NCBI RefSeq assembly: GCF_902167145.1
Contig: NW_023367391.1
Coordinates: 45,353-109,352, forward strand
Direction of reading: 5' to 3'
Source of the DNA: Zea mays
Lineage: Eukaryota; Streptophyta; Magnoliopsida; Poales; Poaceae
DNA length: 64,000 nucleotides
A program made the translations under genes and the position numbers. Shown here one piece after another: positions 35,606 to 46,589 of this stretch (positions are counted from its first letter, which is position 1; each line of letters begins with the position of its first letter). The notes under the pieces were generated by a model. It ran no database searches and was not told where the DNA came from. It worked only from the letters and a program-made list of their open reading frames with translations.

Positions 35606-37179
35606 GTTTATGCATCCGGGGGCTCAAGTTGGATACTCGACAGCGGGTGCACGAACCACATGACAGGGGAGAAGAAACTGTTCTCCTCCTATGAGAAAAA
35701 CCAAGATCCCCAACGAGCTATCACATTCGGGGATGGAAATCAAGGTTTGGTCAAAGGTTTGGGTAAAATTGCTATATCTCCGGACCATTCCATTTCCAAT
35801 GTTTTTCTTGTTGATTCCTTAGATTACAACTTGCTTTCTGTTTCCCAATTATGTCAAATGGGCTACAACTGTCTATTCACTGATATAGGTGTCACTGTCT
35901 TTAGAAGAAGTGATGATTCAATAGCATTTAAGGGAGTGTTAGAGGGTCAGCTATACTTGGTAGATTTTGATAGAGCTGAACTCGACACTTGCTTAATTGC
36001 TAAGACTAACATGGGTTGGCTCTGGCACCGCCGACTAGCTCATGTTGGGATGAAGAATCTTCATAAGCTTCTAAAGGGAGAACACATTTTAGGACTAACA
36101 AATGTTCATTTTGAGAAAGACAGGATTTGTAGCGCATGCCAAGCAGGAAAGCAAGTTGGCTCTCATCATCCGCATAAGAACATAATGACGACCGACAGGC
36201 CACTGGAGCTCCTGCACATGGATCTATTCTGCCCAATAGCCTACATAAGCATCGGCGGGAGTAAGTACTGTCTAGTTATTGTGGATGATTATTCTCGCTT
36301 CACTTGGGTATTCTTTTTACAGGAAAAATCTCAAACCCAAGAAACCTTAAAGGGATTCTTGAGACGGGCTCAAAATGAGTTTGGCTTAAGGATCAAGAAA
36401 ATTAGAAGCGACAACGGGACAGAGTTCAAGAACTCTCAAATCGAAGGCTTCCTTGAGGAGGAGGGAATCAAGCATGAGTTCTCTTCTCCCTACACACCTC
36501 AACAAAATGGTGTAGTGGAGAGGAAGAATAGAACTCTATTGGACATGGCAAGGACCATGCTTGATGAGTACAAGACTTCGGATCGGTTTTGGGCCGAGGC
36601 GGTCAACACCGCTTGCTACGCCATCAACCGGTTATATCTTCACCGAATCCTCAAGAAGACATCATATGAACTCCTAACCGGTAAAAAGCCCAACATTTCA
36701 TATTTTAGAGTCTTTGGTAGCAAATGCTTTATTCTAGTTAAAAGAGGTAGAAAATCTAAATTTGCTCCTAAGACTGTAGAAGGCTTTTTACTTGGTTATG
36801 ACTCAAACACAAGGGCATATAGGGTCTTTAACAAGTCCACCGGACTAGTTGAAGTCTCATGTGACGTTGTGTTTGATGAAACTAACGGCTCTCAAGTAGA
36901 GGATGTTGATCTTGATGAGATAGGTGATGACGAGGCTCCGTGCATCGCGTTAAGGAACATGTCCATCGGGGATGTGTGTCCTAAGGAATCCAAAGAGCCT
37001 CCAAACACACAAGATCAACCATCCTCCTCCACGCAAGCATCTCCACCAACTCAAAATGAGGATGAAGCTCAAGTTGATGAAGTAGAAGATCAAGCAAATG
37101 AGCCACCTCAAGATGATGGCAATGATCAAGGGGGAGATGCAAATGAGGAAGACAAGGAGGATGAAGAGCAAAGGCCGCC
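35606..37179 (+). pseudogene. pol: Sirevirus A pol, 5' part (protease and integrase), split by Sirevirus B
   Basis: The pol frame is open from GTT at 35606, just after an in-frame TAG, and lies +1 to gag. It starts VYASGGSSW, and the protease motif DSGCTNHM follows within 20 residues. Integrase shows the HHCC segment (HRRLAHVGM, then CSACQAGK) and core motifs SDNGTEF and NGVVERKN. The first core motif reads MDLFCP, where B, C and D have MDLFGP, a probable damaging change. An acidic, Gln/Pro-rich linker follows. The frame enters Sirevirus B's LTR at 37180, which adds about twelve foreign residues before a stop. The RT and RNase H part lies at 46590-48259. Confidence 0.92.
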
Positions 37180-38468
37180 TGAAAGGGAATTAGGCTTACA
37201 CCTAGTTCCTATATAATTTTGGTGGTTGAATTGCCCAACACAAATCTTTGGACTAACTAGTTTGCTCTAGTTTAAGTTATACAGGTGTCAAAGGTTCACA
37301 ACAAGCCAATTAAAAAGACCAAAGTTGGGTTCAAAATGAAAAGCTAAAGGCTGCCCGGAAGCCTCCCTGGTCTGGCGCACCGGACTGTCCGGTGGCGCAC
37401 CGGACAGTGTCCGGTGCACCAAGGGGACTCGCGCTGAACTCCTCAGCCTCGGGATTTTCCAGGAACCGCCGCGCTATAATTCACCGGACTGTCCGGTGTA
37501 CACCGGACAGTGTCCGGTGCTCCAACGGGACGCGGCTCCAAACTCGCCAGCCTCGGGAATCCCAGAAGACTGCTCCGCTATAATTCACCGGACATGTCCG
37601 GTGTGCACCGGACTGTCTGGTGCAACTCCGGAGCAACGGCTATCTCCGCGCCAACGGCTCTCTGCCGCGCATTTAATGCGCGCTCTGCGCGCGCAGATGG
37701 CAGGCGTGCCCATACTGGCACACCGGACAGCAAAAAGTAGATGTCCGGTGTGCACCGGACACCCAGGCGGGCCCACAAGTCAGAAGCTTCAACGGTCAGA
37801 ATCCAACGGCAGTGATGACGTGGCAGGGGGCACCGGACTGTCCGGTGCGCCATCGAGCAGACAGCCTCCCCAACGGCCACATTTGGTGGTTGGGGCTATA
37901 AATACCCCAACCACCCCACCATTCATTGTATCCAAGTTTTCCACTTCCCAACTACTACAAGAGCTCTAGCATTCAATTCTAGACACACCAAATAGATCAA
38001 ATCCTCTCCAAATTCCACACAACGCCATAGTGATTAGAGAGAGTGATTTGCTTGTGTTCTTTCGAGCTCTTGCGCTTGGATTGCTTTCTTTCTTCTTGAC
38101 TCTTTCATTGTGATCAAGCACTCACTTGTAATCGAGGCAAGAGGCACCAATTGTGTGGTGGCCCTTGTGGGAACTTTGTGTTCCAAGTGATTGAGAAGAG
38201 AAAGCTCACTCGATCCGAGGGATCGTTTGAGAGAGGGAAGGGTTGAAAGAGACCCAGCCTTTGTGGCCTCCTCAACGGGGAGTAGGTTTGCAAGAACCGA
38301 ACCTCGGTAAAACAAATCCGCGTGTCACACTCTTCATTTGCTTGCGATTTGTTTTTCCACCCTCTCTCGCGGACTCAATTATCTTTCTAACGCTAACCCG
38401 GCTTGTAGTTGTGTTTATATTTGTAAATTTCAGTTTCGCCCTATTCACCCCCCTCTAGGCGACTATCA
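37180..38468 (+). repeat. 5' LTR of Sirevirus B (1289 bp)
   Basis: It begins TGAAAGGGAATTAGG and ends GCGACTATCA. It shares its first 70 or so bases with the A/C LTR, then diverges. The centre carries many CACCGGAC/GTCCGGTG half-sites and full palindromes between 37375 and 37850. The last 450 bp are again close to the A/C LTR. Confidence 0.95.
37897..37904 (+). promoter_or_regulatory. LTR TATA box, Sirevirus B 5' LTR
   Basis: TATAAATA in GGGGCTATAAATACCCC, itself a near palindrome, just after the palindrome cluster. Confidence 0.75.
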
Positions 38469-38470
38469 AT

Positions 38471-38482
38471 TGGTATCAGAGC
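38471..38482 (+). promoter_or_regulatory. Primer binding site, Sirevirus B
   Basis: TGGTATCAGAGC, the canonical initiator-Met-tRNA-type site, two bases after the LTR. Confidence 0.9.
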
Positions 38483-38516
38483 CCGGTGCTTCATTAGAGC
38501 CTAACCGCTCGAAGTG

Positions 38517-41210
38517 ATGTCGGGAGATCACGCCAAGAAGGAGATGGAGACCGGCGAAAAGCCCACTACAAGCCACGGGAGCACTTCATCGGAAGAGTCC
38601 CGCACCAAGAGGAAGGAGAAGAAGAAGGTCTCCTCCAACAAAGGGAAGGAGAAGAAATCTTCTTCTCACCACCAAGAGAAGAAAGAAAAATCTTCTTCCC
38701 ACAAGCCGCATCGGAGTGGGGACAAGAAGAAAAGGATGAGGAAGGTGGTCTACTATGAGACCGATTCTTCATCGGCATCCACCTCCGGCTCCGACGCGGC
38801 GTCCGTCACTTCTAAGCGCCAAGAGCGCAAGAAGTATAGTAAGATCCCCCTACGTTACCCTCGCATTTCCAAACATACACCTTTACTTTCCGTCCCATTA
38901 GGCAAACCACCAACTTTTGATGGTGAAGACTATGCTAGGTGGAGCGATTTAATGCGATTTCATCTAACCTCGCTCCACAAAGGTATATGGGATGTTGTTG
39001 AGTTTGGTGCACAGGTACCATCCGTAGGGGATAAAGACTACGATGAGGATGAGGTGGCCCAAATCGAGCACTTCAACTCTCAAGCTACAACGATACTCCT
39101 CGCCTCACTAAGTAGAGAGGAGTATAACAAAGTACAAGGGTTGAAGAATGCCAAGGAGGTTTGGGATGTGCTCAAAACCGCGCACGAGGGAGACGAGCTC
39201 ACCAAGATCACCAAGCGGGAAACGATCGAGGGAGAGCTCGGTCGGTTCCGGCTTCGCAAAGGGGAGGAGCCACAACACATGTACAACCGGCTCAAGACCT
39301 TGGTGAACAAAGTGCGCAACCTCGGGAGTGTAAAGTGGGATGACCACGAGGTGGTTAAGGTTATTCTAAGATCTCTTATTTTCCTTAACCCTACTCAAGT
39401 TCAATTAATTCGTGGTAATCCTAGATATACTAAAATGACCCCCGAGGAAGTTATCGGGCATTTTGTTAGTTTTGAGTGCATGATTGAAGGCTCGAGGAAG
39501 ATCAACGAGCTTGATGATCCCACCACATCCGAAGCTCAACCCGTCGCATTCAAGGCGACGGAGGACAAGAAGGAGGAGTCTACACCAAGTCGACAACCAA
39601 TAGACGCCTCCAAGCTCGACAATGAGGAAATGGCGCTCGTCATCAAGAGCTTCCGCCAAATCCTCAAGCAAAGGAGAGGGAAAGATTACAAGTCCCGCTC
39701 CAAGAAAGTGTGCTACAAGTGTGGTAAGCCCGGTCACTTTATTGCCAAATGTCCATTATCAAGTGACAGTGACAGGGATAATGACAAGAAGGGAAAGAGG
39801 AGAGAAAAGAAAAAATACTACAAGAAGAGGGGCGGCGATGCCCATGTTTGTCGGGAGTGGGACTCCGACGAAAGCTCAAGCGACTCCTCCGACGACGAGG
39901 ACGCCGCCAACATCGCCGTCACCAAGGGACTCCTCTTCCCCAACGTCGGCCACAAGTGCCTCATGGCAAAGGACGGCAAAAAGAAGGTAAAATCAAGATC
40001 CTCCACTAAATATGAAACATCTAGTGATGATAATGCTAGTGATGAGGAAGATAATTTGCGTACCCTTTTTGCCAACCTTAACATGGAACAAAAAGAAAAA
40101 TTAAATGAATTGATTAGTGCTATTCATGAAAAGGATGACCTTTTGGATTCTCAAGAGGATCTCCTAATTAAGGAAAACAAGAAACATGTTAGGGTGAAAA
40201 ATGCTTATGCTCTAGAAATTGAGAAATGTGAAAAATTATCTAGTGAGCTAAGCACTTGTCGTGAGACGATTGACAACCTTAGAAATGAAAATGCTAGTTT
40301 AAATGCTAAGGTTGATTCACATGTTTGCAATGTTTCAATTCCAAATCCTAGAGATAATAATGATGATCTGCTTGCTAGGATTAATGAATGGAACATTTCT
40401 CTTGCTAGCCTTAGAGTAGAAAATGAAAATTTAATTGCTAAGGCTAAAGAATTTGATGTTTGCAAAATTACAATTTCCGATCTTAGAGATGAAAATGATA
40501 TTCTTCATGCTAAGATTGTTGAACTTAATTCTTGCAAACCATCTACATCTACCATTGAGCATGTTACTATTTGTACTAGATGTAGAGATATTGATGTTAA
40601 TGCTATTCATGATCATATGGCTTTAATTAAACAACAAAATGATCATATAGCAAAACTAGATGCTAAAATTGCCGAGCACAACATAGAAAATGAGAAATTT
40701 AAATTTGCTCGTAGCATGCTTTATAATGGGAGACGCCCTGGCATTAAGGATGGCATTGGCTTCCAAAGGGGAGACAATGTCAAAATTAGTGCCCCTCCTA
40801 AAAGGTTGTCCAATTTTGTTAAAGGCAAGGCTCCTATGCCTCAGGATAACGAGGGTTACATTTTATACCCTGCCGGTTATCCTGAGAGCAAAATTAGGAA
40901 AATTCATTCTAGGAAGTCTCACTCTGGCCCTAATCATGCTTTTATGTATAAGGGTGAGACATCTAGCTCTAGGCAACCAACCCGTGCTAAGTTGTCTAAG
41001 AAGAAAATTCCTAATGCATCAAATGAACATAGCATTTCATTTAAGACTTTTGATGCATCTTATGTATTGACGAACAAATCTGGCAAAGTAGTTGCCAAAT
41101 ATGTTGGGGGCAAGCACAAGGGGTCAAAAACTTGTGTTTGGGTACCCAAAGTTCTTGTGTCTAATGCCAAAGGACCGAAAACCATTTGGGTACCTAAAGT
41201 CAAGAACTAA
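38517..41210 (+). CDS. gag: Sirevirus B Gag, 897 aa, intact
   Basis: Capsid/nucleocapsid protein of a Ty1/copia element. The ATG at 38517 is preceded by an in-frame GTG at 38514 that I do not use. A basic Lys/Ser-rich N-terminus (about residues 10-80) leads into the copia-type gag region (FDGEDYARW, YNRLKTLVN). The CCHC knuckle CYKCGKPGHFIAKC follows, then an acidic stretch (ESSSDSSDDED). A long coiled-coil region precedes the C-terminal FARSMLYNGRRPGIKDG block and the repeated WVPKV motifs. No stop or frameshift breaks it. It is far longer than typical copia gags, as expected for Sireviruses. It is the full-length reference for the broken gags of A and C. Confidence 0.95.
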   Translation: MSGDHAKKEMETGEKPTTSHGSTSSEESRTKRKEKKKVSSNKGKEKKSSSHHQEKKEKSSSHKPHRSGDKKKRMRKVVYYETDSSSASTSGSDAASVTSKRQERKKYSKIPLRYPRISKHTPLLSVPLGKPPTFDGEDYARWSDLMRFHLTSLHKGIWDVVEFGAQVPSVGDKDYDEDEVAQIEHFNSQATTILLASLSREEYNKVQGLKNAKEVWDVLKTAHEGDELTKITKRETIEGELGRFRLRKGEEPQHMYNRLKTLVNKVRNLGSVKWDDHEVVKVILRSLIFLNPTQVQLIRGNPRYTKMTPEEVIGHFVSFECMIEGSRKINELDDPTTSEAQPVAFKATEDKKEESTPSRQPIDASKLDNEEMALVIKSFRQILKQRRGKDYKSRSKKVCYKCGKPGHFIAKCPLSSDSDRDNDKKGKRREKKKYYKKRGGDAHVCREWDSDESSSDSSDDEDAANIAVTKGLLFPNVGHKCLMAKDGKKKVKSRSSTKYETSSDDNASDEEDNLRTLFANLNMEQKEKLNELISAIHEKDDLLDSQEDLLIKENKKHVRVKNAYALEIEKCEKLSSELSTCRETIDNLRNENASLNAKVDSHVCNVSIPNPRDNNDDLLARINEWNISLASLRVENENLIAKAKEFDVCKITISDLRDENDILHAKIVELNSCKPSTSTIEHVTICTRCRDIDVNAIHDHMALIKQQNDHIAKLDAKIAEHNIENEKFKFARSMLYNGRRPGIKDGIGFQRGDNVKISAPPKRLSNFVKGKAPMPQDNEGYILYPAGYPESKIRKIHSRKSHSGPNHAFMYKGETSSSRQPTRAKLSKKKIPNASNEHSISFKTFDASYVLTNKSGKVVAKYVGGKHKGSKTCVWVPKVLVSNAKGPKTIWVPKVKN

Positions 41211-41223
41211 ACTTGTTTTGTAG

Positions 41224-44200
41224 GTTTATGCATCCGGGGGCTCAAGTTGGATACTCGACAGCGGGTGCACAAACCACATGACAGGGGAGAAAAAGATGTT
41301 CTCCTCATATGAGAAAAACAAAGATCCCCAAAGAGCGATCACATTCGGGGATGGAAACCAAGGTTTGGTCAAAGGCTTGGGTAAAATTGCTATATCCCCT
41401 GACCACTCCATTTCCAATGTTTTTCTTGTTGACTCTTTAGACTACAATTTGCTTTCCGTTTCACAGTTATGTCAAATGGGCTACAACTGTCTATTCACTG
41501 ATATAGGTGTCACTGTCTTTAGAAGAAGTGATGATTCAATAGCATTTAAGGGAGTGTTAGAGGGTCAGCTGTACTTGGTAGATTTTGATAGAGCTGAACT
41601 CGACACTTGCATAATTGCTAAGACTAACATGGGTTGGCTCTGGCACCGCCGACTAGCCCATGTTGGGATGAAGAATCTTCATAAGCTTCTAAAGGGAGAA
41701 CACATTTTAGGATTAACAAATGTTCATTTTGAGAAAGACAGGATTTGTAGCGCATGCCAGGCAGGAAAGCAAGTTGGAGCCCATCATCCACACAAGAACA
41801 TCATGACAACCGACAGACCACTAGAGCTCCTACACATGGACCTATTCGGCCCGATTGCTTACATAAGCATCGGCGGGAGTAAGTACTGTCTAGTTATTGT
41901 GGATGATTATTCTCGCTTCACTTGGGTATTCTTTTTACAGGAAAAATCACAAACCCAAGAGACCTTAAAGGGATTCTTAAGACGGGCTCAAAATGAGTTT
42001 GGCTTAAGGATCAAGAAAATAAGAAGCGACAACGGGACGGAGTTCAAGAACTCACAAATTGAAGGCTTTCTTGAGGAGGAGGGCATCAAGCATGAGTTCT
42101 CTTCTCCCTACACCCCACAACAAAATGGTGTAGTGGAGAGGAAGAATCGAACTCTATTGGACATGGCAAGAACCATGCTTGATGAGTACAAGACTTCGGA
42201 TCGGTTTTGGGCCGAAGCGGTCAACACCACTTGCTACGCCATCAACCGGTTGTATCTACACCGAATCCTCAAGAAGACATCATATGAACTCCTAACCGGT
42301 AAAAAGCCCAATATTTCATATTTTAGAGTTTTTGGTAGCAAATGCTTTATTCTTGTTAAAAGAGGTAGAAAATCTAAATTTGCTCCTAAAACTGTAGAAG
42401 GCTTTTTACTTGGTTATGACTCAAACACAAGGGCATATAGAGTCTTTAACAAGTCCACTGGACTAGTTGAAGTCTCATGTGACGTTGTGTTTGATGAAAC
42501 TAACGGCTCTCAAGTAGAGCAAGTTGATCTTGATGAGATAGGTGATGAAGAGGCTCCGTGCATAGCGCTAAGGAACATGTCCATTGGGGATGTGTGTCCT
42601 AAGGAATCCGAAGAGCCTCCAAATGCACAAGATCAACCTTCTTCCTCCACGCAAGCATCTCCACCAACTCAAAATGAGGATGAGGCTCAAATTGATGAAG
42701 GGCAAGATCAAGAAGATGAGCCGCCTCAAGATGATGGCAATGATCAAGGGGGAGATGCAAATGATCAAGAAAAGGAGGATGAGCAAGAATCAAGGCCGCC
42801 ACACCCAAGAGTCCACCAAGCAATCCAACGAGATCACCCCGTTGACACCATCCTCGGCGACATTCATAAGGGGGTAACCACTAGATCTCGTGTTGCACAT
42901 TTTTGTGAACATTACTCGTTTGTTTCCTCTATTGAGCCACACAGGGTAGAGGAAGCACTCCAAGATTCGGATTGGGTGGTGGCGATGCAAGAGGAGCTCA
43001 ACAACTTCACTAGAAATGAGGTATGGCATTTAGTTCCACGTCCTAACCAAAATGTTGTAGGAACCAAATGGGTCTTCCGCAACAAGCAAGATGAGCATGG
43101 TGTGGTGACAAGGAACAAAGCTCGACTTGTGGCCAAGGGATACTCCCAAGTCGAAGGTTTGGATTTCGGGGAAACCTATGCACCCGTAGCTAGGCTTGAG
43201 TCAATTCGTATATTATTGGCCTATGCTACTTACCATGGCTTTAAGCTTTATCAAATGGACGTGAAAAGTGCCTTCCTCAATGGACCAATCAAGGAAGAGG
43301 TCTATGTTGAGCAACCTCCCGGCTTTGAAGACAGTGAGTATCCTAACCATGTCTATAAGCTCTCTAAGGCGCTTTATGGGCTCAAGCAAGCCCCCAGAGC
43401 ATGGTATGAATGCCTTAGAGATTTTCTTATTGCTAATGGCTTCAAAGTCGGAAAAGCCGATCCTACTCTATTCACTAAAACTCTTGACAATGATTTGTTT
43501 GTATGCCAAATTTATGTTGATGATATCATATTTGGGTCTACTAACGAATCTACTTGTGAGGAATTTAGTAGGATCATGACACAGAAATTTGAGATGTCGA
43601 TGATGGGGGAGTTGAAGTATTTCTTAGGATTTCAAGTCAAGCAACTCCAAGAGGGCACCTTCATTAGCCAAACGAGGTACACTCAAGACATTCTAACCAA
43701 GTTTGGGATGAAGGATGCCAAACCCATCAAGACACCCATGGGAACCAATGGGCATCTCGACCTCGACACGGGAGGTAAGTCCGTGGATCAAAAGGTATAC
43801 CGGTCAATGATAGGTTCATTACTCTATTTATGTGCATCTCGACCGGACATTATGCTTTCCGTTTGCATGTGTGCAAGATTCCAATCCGACCCTAAGGAAT
43901 CCCACCTTACGGCCGTAAAACGAATCTTGAGATATTTGGCTTATACTCCTAAGTTTGGGCTTTGGTACCCTCGAGGATCCACATTTGATTTGATTGGTTA
44001 TTCGGATGCCGATTGGGCGGGGTGTAAAATTAATAGGAAGAGCACATCGGGGACTTGCCAGTTCTTGGGAAGATCCTTGGTGTCTTGGGCTTCAAAGAAG
44101 AAAAATTCGGTCGCTCTTTCTACCGCCGAAGCAGAGTACATTGCCGCAGGTCATTGTTGCGCGCAATTACTTTGGATGAGGCAAACCCTGTGGGACTACG

Positions 44201-44469
44201 GTTACAGATTAACCAAAGTCCCTTTGCTATGTGATAATGAGAGTGCAATCAAAATGGCCGACAATCCCGTCGAGCATAGCCGCACTAAGCACATAGCCAT
44301 TCGGTATCATTTTCTTAGGGATCACCAACAAAAGGGGGATATCGAGATTGCATACATTAACACTAAAGATCAATTAGCCGATATCTTTACCAAGCCACTT
44401 GATGAACAAACTTTTACCAAACCTAGGCATGAGCTCAATATTCTTGATTCTAGAAACTTCTTTTGCTAA
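41224..44469 (+). CDS. pol: Sirevirus B Pol (protease, integrase, RT, RNase H), ~1081 codons, intact
   Basis: Ty1/copia-order polyprotein. The frame is open from GTT at 41224, directly after TAG, and lies +1 to gag, 13 bases past the gag stop; the first ATG is 41278. Counting from 41224: protease DSG with D at 12; integrase HHCC then core D206, D269 and E305 (35 residues between the last two); an acidic Gln/Pro linker; RT with [13 protein letters not shown] and YVDD at 764-767; RNase H with D928 in DADWAGC and the STAEAEY motif. It ends SRNFFC-stop. All visible catalytic residues are present, so this copy could supply enzymes. How pol is translated (frameshift or splicing) is not settled by sequence. 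Confidence 0.94.
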   Translation, partial: VYASGGSSWILDSGCTNHMTGEKKMFSSYEKNKDPQRAITFGDGNQGLVKGLGKIAISPDHSISNVFLVDSLDYNLLSVSQLCQMGYNCLFTDIGVTVFRRSDDSIAFKGVLEGQLYLVDFDRAELDTCIIAKTNMGWLWHRRLAHVGMKNLHKLLKGEHILGLTNVHFEKDRICSACQAGKQVGAHHPHKNIMTTDRPLELLHMDLFGPIAYISIGGSKYCLVIVDDYSRFTWVFFLQEKSQTQETLKGFLRRAQNEFGLRIKKIRSDNGTEFKNSQIEGFLEEEGIKHEFSSPYTPQQNGVVERKNRTLLDMARTMLDEYKTSDRFWAEAVNTTCYAINRLYLHRILKKTSYELLTGKKPNISYFRVFGSKCFILVKRGRKSKFAPKTVEGFLLGYDSNTRAYRVFNKSTGLVEVSCDVVFDETNGSQVEQVDLDEIGDEEAPCIALRNMSIGDVCPKESEEPPNAQDQPSSSTQASPPTQNEDEAQIDEGQDQEDEPPQDDGNDQGGDANDQEKEDEQESRPPHPRVHQAIQRDHPVDTILGDIHKGVTTRSRVAHFCEHYSFVSSIEPHRVEEALQDSDWVVAMQEELNNFTRNEVWHLVPRPNQNVVGTKWVFRNKQDEHGVVTRNKARLVAKGYSQVEGLDFGETYAPVARLESIRILLAYATYHGFKLYQMDVKSAFLNGPIKEEVYVEQPPGFEDSEYPNHVYKLSKALYGLKQAPRAWYECLRDFLIANGFKVGKADPTLFTKTLDNDLFVCQIYVDDIIFGSTNESTCEEFSRIMTQKFEMSMMGELKYFLGFQVKQLQEGTFISQTRYTQDILTKFGMKDAKPIKTPMGTNGHLDLDTGGKSVDQKVYRSMIGSLLYLCASRPDIMLSVCMCARFQSDPKESHLTAVKRILRYLAYTPKFGLWYPRGSTFDLIGYSDADWAGCKINRKSTSGTCQFLGRSLVSWASKKKNSVALSTAEAEYIAAGHCCAQLLWMRQTLWDYGYRLTKVPLLCDNESAIKMADNPVEHSRTKHIAIRYHFLRDHQQKGDIEIAYINTKDQLADIFTKPLDEQTFTKPRHELNILDSRNFFC

Positions 44470-45275
44470 CTTGCACACATAGCTCATGAATATACCTTTG
44501 ATCATGTCTCTTTAATATGCTATGACTAATGTGTTTTCAAGTCTATTTCAAACCAAGTCATAGGTGTATTGAAAGGGAATTGGAGTCTTCGGCGAAGACA
44601 AAGGCTTCCACTACGTAACTCATCCTTCGCCGCCACTCCGAGCCACTCTCTATCCTTGGGGGAGAGAGCAAAGCAAAAGGACTCCTACTTTGGTATAATC
44701 TTCTCTCTTTTGTTTTATGACCAAAGGAGGAGCAATTAGCTTGAAGGGCTCTAATGATTCCGTTTTTGGCGATTCATGCCAAAGGGGGAGAAAGATTAAG
44801 CCCAAAGCAAAAGGATCGCACCACCACCTAATTTTCAATTGTCAATTTGGTATCTTATTGTGTTCAAAAGGGGAGAAAGTAGTATTTCAAAAATAACATA
44901 TCAAAACCCTCTTGAACACTAAGAGGAGGATTTTATTTAGGGGGAGTTTTGTTTAGTCAAAGAAAAAGCATTTGAAACAGGGGGAGAAAATTTCAAATCT
45001 TGAAAATGCTTTGCAAAATCTTATTCACTTACCTTTGACTATTTGCAAAAGATCTTTGAAAAGGATTTACAAAAGAATTTGCAAAAACAAAACATGTGGT
45101 GCAAGCGTGGTCCAAAATGTTAAAAACAAAGAAACAATCCATGCATATCTTATAAGTATTTATATTGGCTCAATTCCAAGCAATCTTTGCACTTACATTA
45201 TGCAAACTAGTTCAATTATGCACTTCTATATTTGCTTTGGTTTGTGTTGGCATCAATCACCAAAAAGGGGGAGAT
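44470..45275 (+). other. Sirevirus B 3' noncoding region with repeated polypurine tracts
   Basis: About 800 bp without a supported gene, and no envelope-like ORF. GGGGGAG-type tracts occur near 44658, 44783, 44940, 44979 and 45266, with a weaker GGGGAGAAAG near 44870. The last, within AAAAAGGGGGAGAT, abuts the 3' LTR and is the functional tract. Near 44570 the sequence ATTGAAAGGGAATTGG imitates the junction of purine tract and LTR start. Repeated tracts of this kind have been reported as a Sirevirus trait. Confidence 0.8.
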
Positions 45276-46584
45276 TGAAAGGGAATTAGGCTTACACCTA
45301 GTTCCTATATAATTTTGGTGGTTGAATTGCCCAACACAAATCTTTGGACTAACTAGTTTGCTCTAGTTTAAGTTATACAGGTGTCAAAGGTTCACAACAA
45401 GCCAATTAAAAAGACCAAAGTTGGGTTCAAAATGAAAAGCTAAAGGCTGCCCGGAAGCCTCCCTGGTCTGGCGCACCGGACTGTCCGGTGGCGCACCGGA
45501 CAGTGTCCGGTGCACCAAGGGGACTCGCGCTGAACTCCTCAGCCTCGGGATTTTCCAGGAACCGCCGCGCTATAATTCACCGGACTATACGGTGTACACC
45601 GGACAGTGTCCGGTGCTCCAACGGGACGCGGCTCCAAACTCGCCAGCCTCGGGAATCCCAGAAGACTGCTCCGCTATAATTCACCGGACATGTCCGGTGT
45701 GCACCGGACTGTCCGGTGCAACTCCGGAGCAACGGCTATCTCCGCGCCAACGGCTCTCTGCCGCGCATTTAATGCGCGCTCTGCGCGCGCAGATGGCAGG
45801 CGTGCCCATACTGGCACACCGGACAGCAAACAGTAGATGTCCGGTGTGCACCGGACACCCAGGCGGGCCCACAAGTCAGAAGCTTCAACGGTTAGAATCC
45901 AACGGCAGTGATGACGTGGCAGGGGGCACCGGACTGTCCGGTGTGCACCGGACTGTCCGGTGCGCCATCGAGCAGACAGCCTCCCCAACGGCCACATTTG
46001 GTGGTTGGGGCTATAAATACCCCAACCACCCCACCATTCATTGTATCCAAGTTTTCCACTTCCCAACTACTACAAGAGCTCTAGCATTCAATTCTAGACA
46101 CACCAAATAGATCAAATCCTCTCCAAATTCCACACAACGCCATAGTGATTAGAGAGAGTGATTTGCTTGTGTTCTTTCGAGCTCTTGCGCTTGGATTGCT
46201 TTCTTTCTTCTTGACTCTTTCATTGTGATCAAGCACTCACTTGTAATCGAGGCAAGAGGCACCAATTGTGTGGTGGCCCTTGTGGGAACTTTGTGTTCCA
46301 AGTGATTGAGAAGAGAAAGCTCACTCGATCCGAGGGATCGTTTGAGAGAGGGAAGGGTTGAAAGAGACCCGGCCTTTGTGGCCTCCTCAACGGGGGGTAT
46401 GTTTGCAAGAACCGAACCTTGGTAAAACAAATCCGCGTGTCACACTCTTCATTTGCTTGCGATTTGTTTTTCCACCCTCTCTCGCGGACTCAATTATCTT
46501 TCTAACGCTAACCCGGCTTGTAGTTGTGTTTATATTTGTAAATTTCAGTTTCGCCCTATTCACCCCCCGTCTAGGCGACTATCG
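45276..46584 (+). repeat. 3' LTR of Sirevirus B (1309 bp)
   Basis: Pair of 37180-38468. It is 20 bp longer, from an extra CACCGGACTGTCCGGTG-type unit near 45940 and one more C near the end. It has a TATA box at 46012-46019. The terminal dinucleotide is CG rather than CA if the target duplication is CCGCC. Confidence 0.94.
46012..46019 (+). promoter_or_regulatory. LTR TATA box, Sirevirus B 3' LTR
   Basis: TATAAATA in the same context as the 5' copy. It faces the RT-containing half of Sirevirus A pol that starts about 570 bp downstream. Confidence 0.7.
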
Positions 46585-46589
46585 CCGCC

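Larger units (their letters stand above)
37180..46584 (+). mobile_element. Sirevirus B (Ty1/copia), complete, nested in Sirevirus A pol
   Basis: It is a 9405-bp element with LTRs at 37180-38468 and 45276-46584. Target duplication CCGCC lies at 37175-37179 and 46585-46589. Gag and pol are both open, the primer site is canonical, and a purine tract precedes the 3' LTR. The LTRs differ by about a dozen substitutions, one 19-bp copy change in the palindrome cluster and a C-run change. The final base pair of the 3' LTR reads CG where the 5' LTR has CA. LTR palindromes are of the CACCGGACTGTCCGGTG type. By recollection this is closest to maize Opie. Confidence 0.94.

Noticed and set aside
44470..45275. 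Possible envelope-like third ORF downstream of Sirevirus pol
   Set aside because: The longest frame is about 105 codons with no signal peptide, membrane segment or conservation of frame between A and B. The region looks noncoding.
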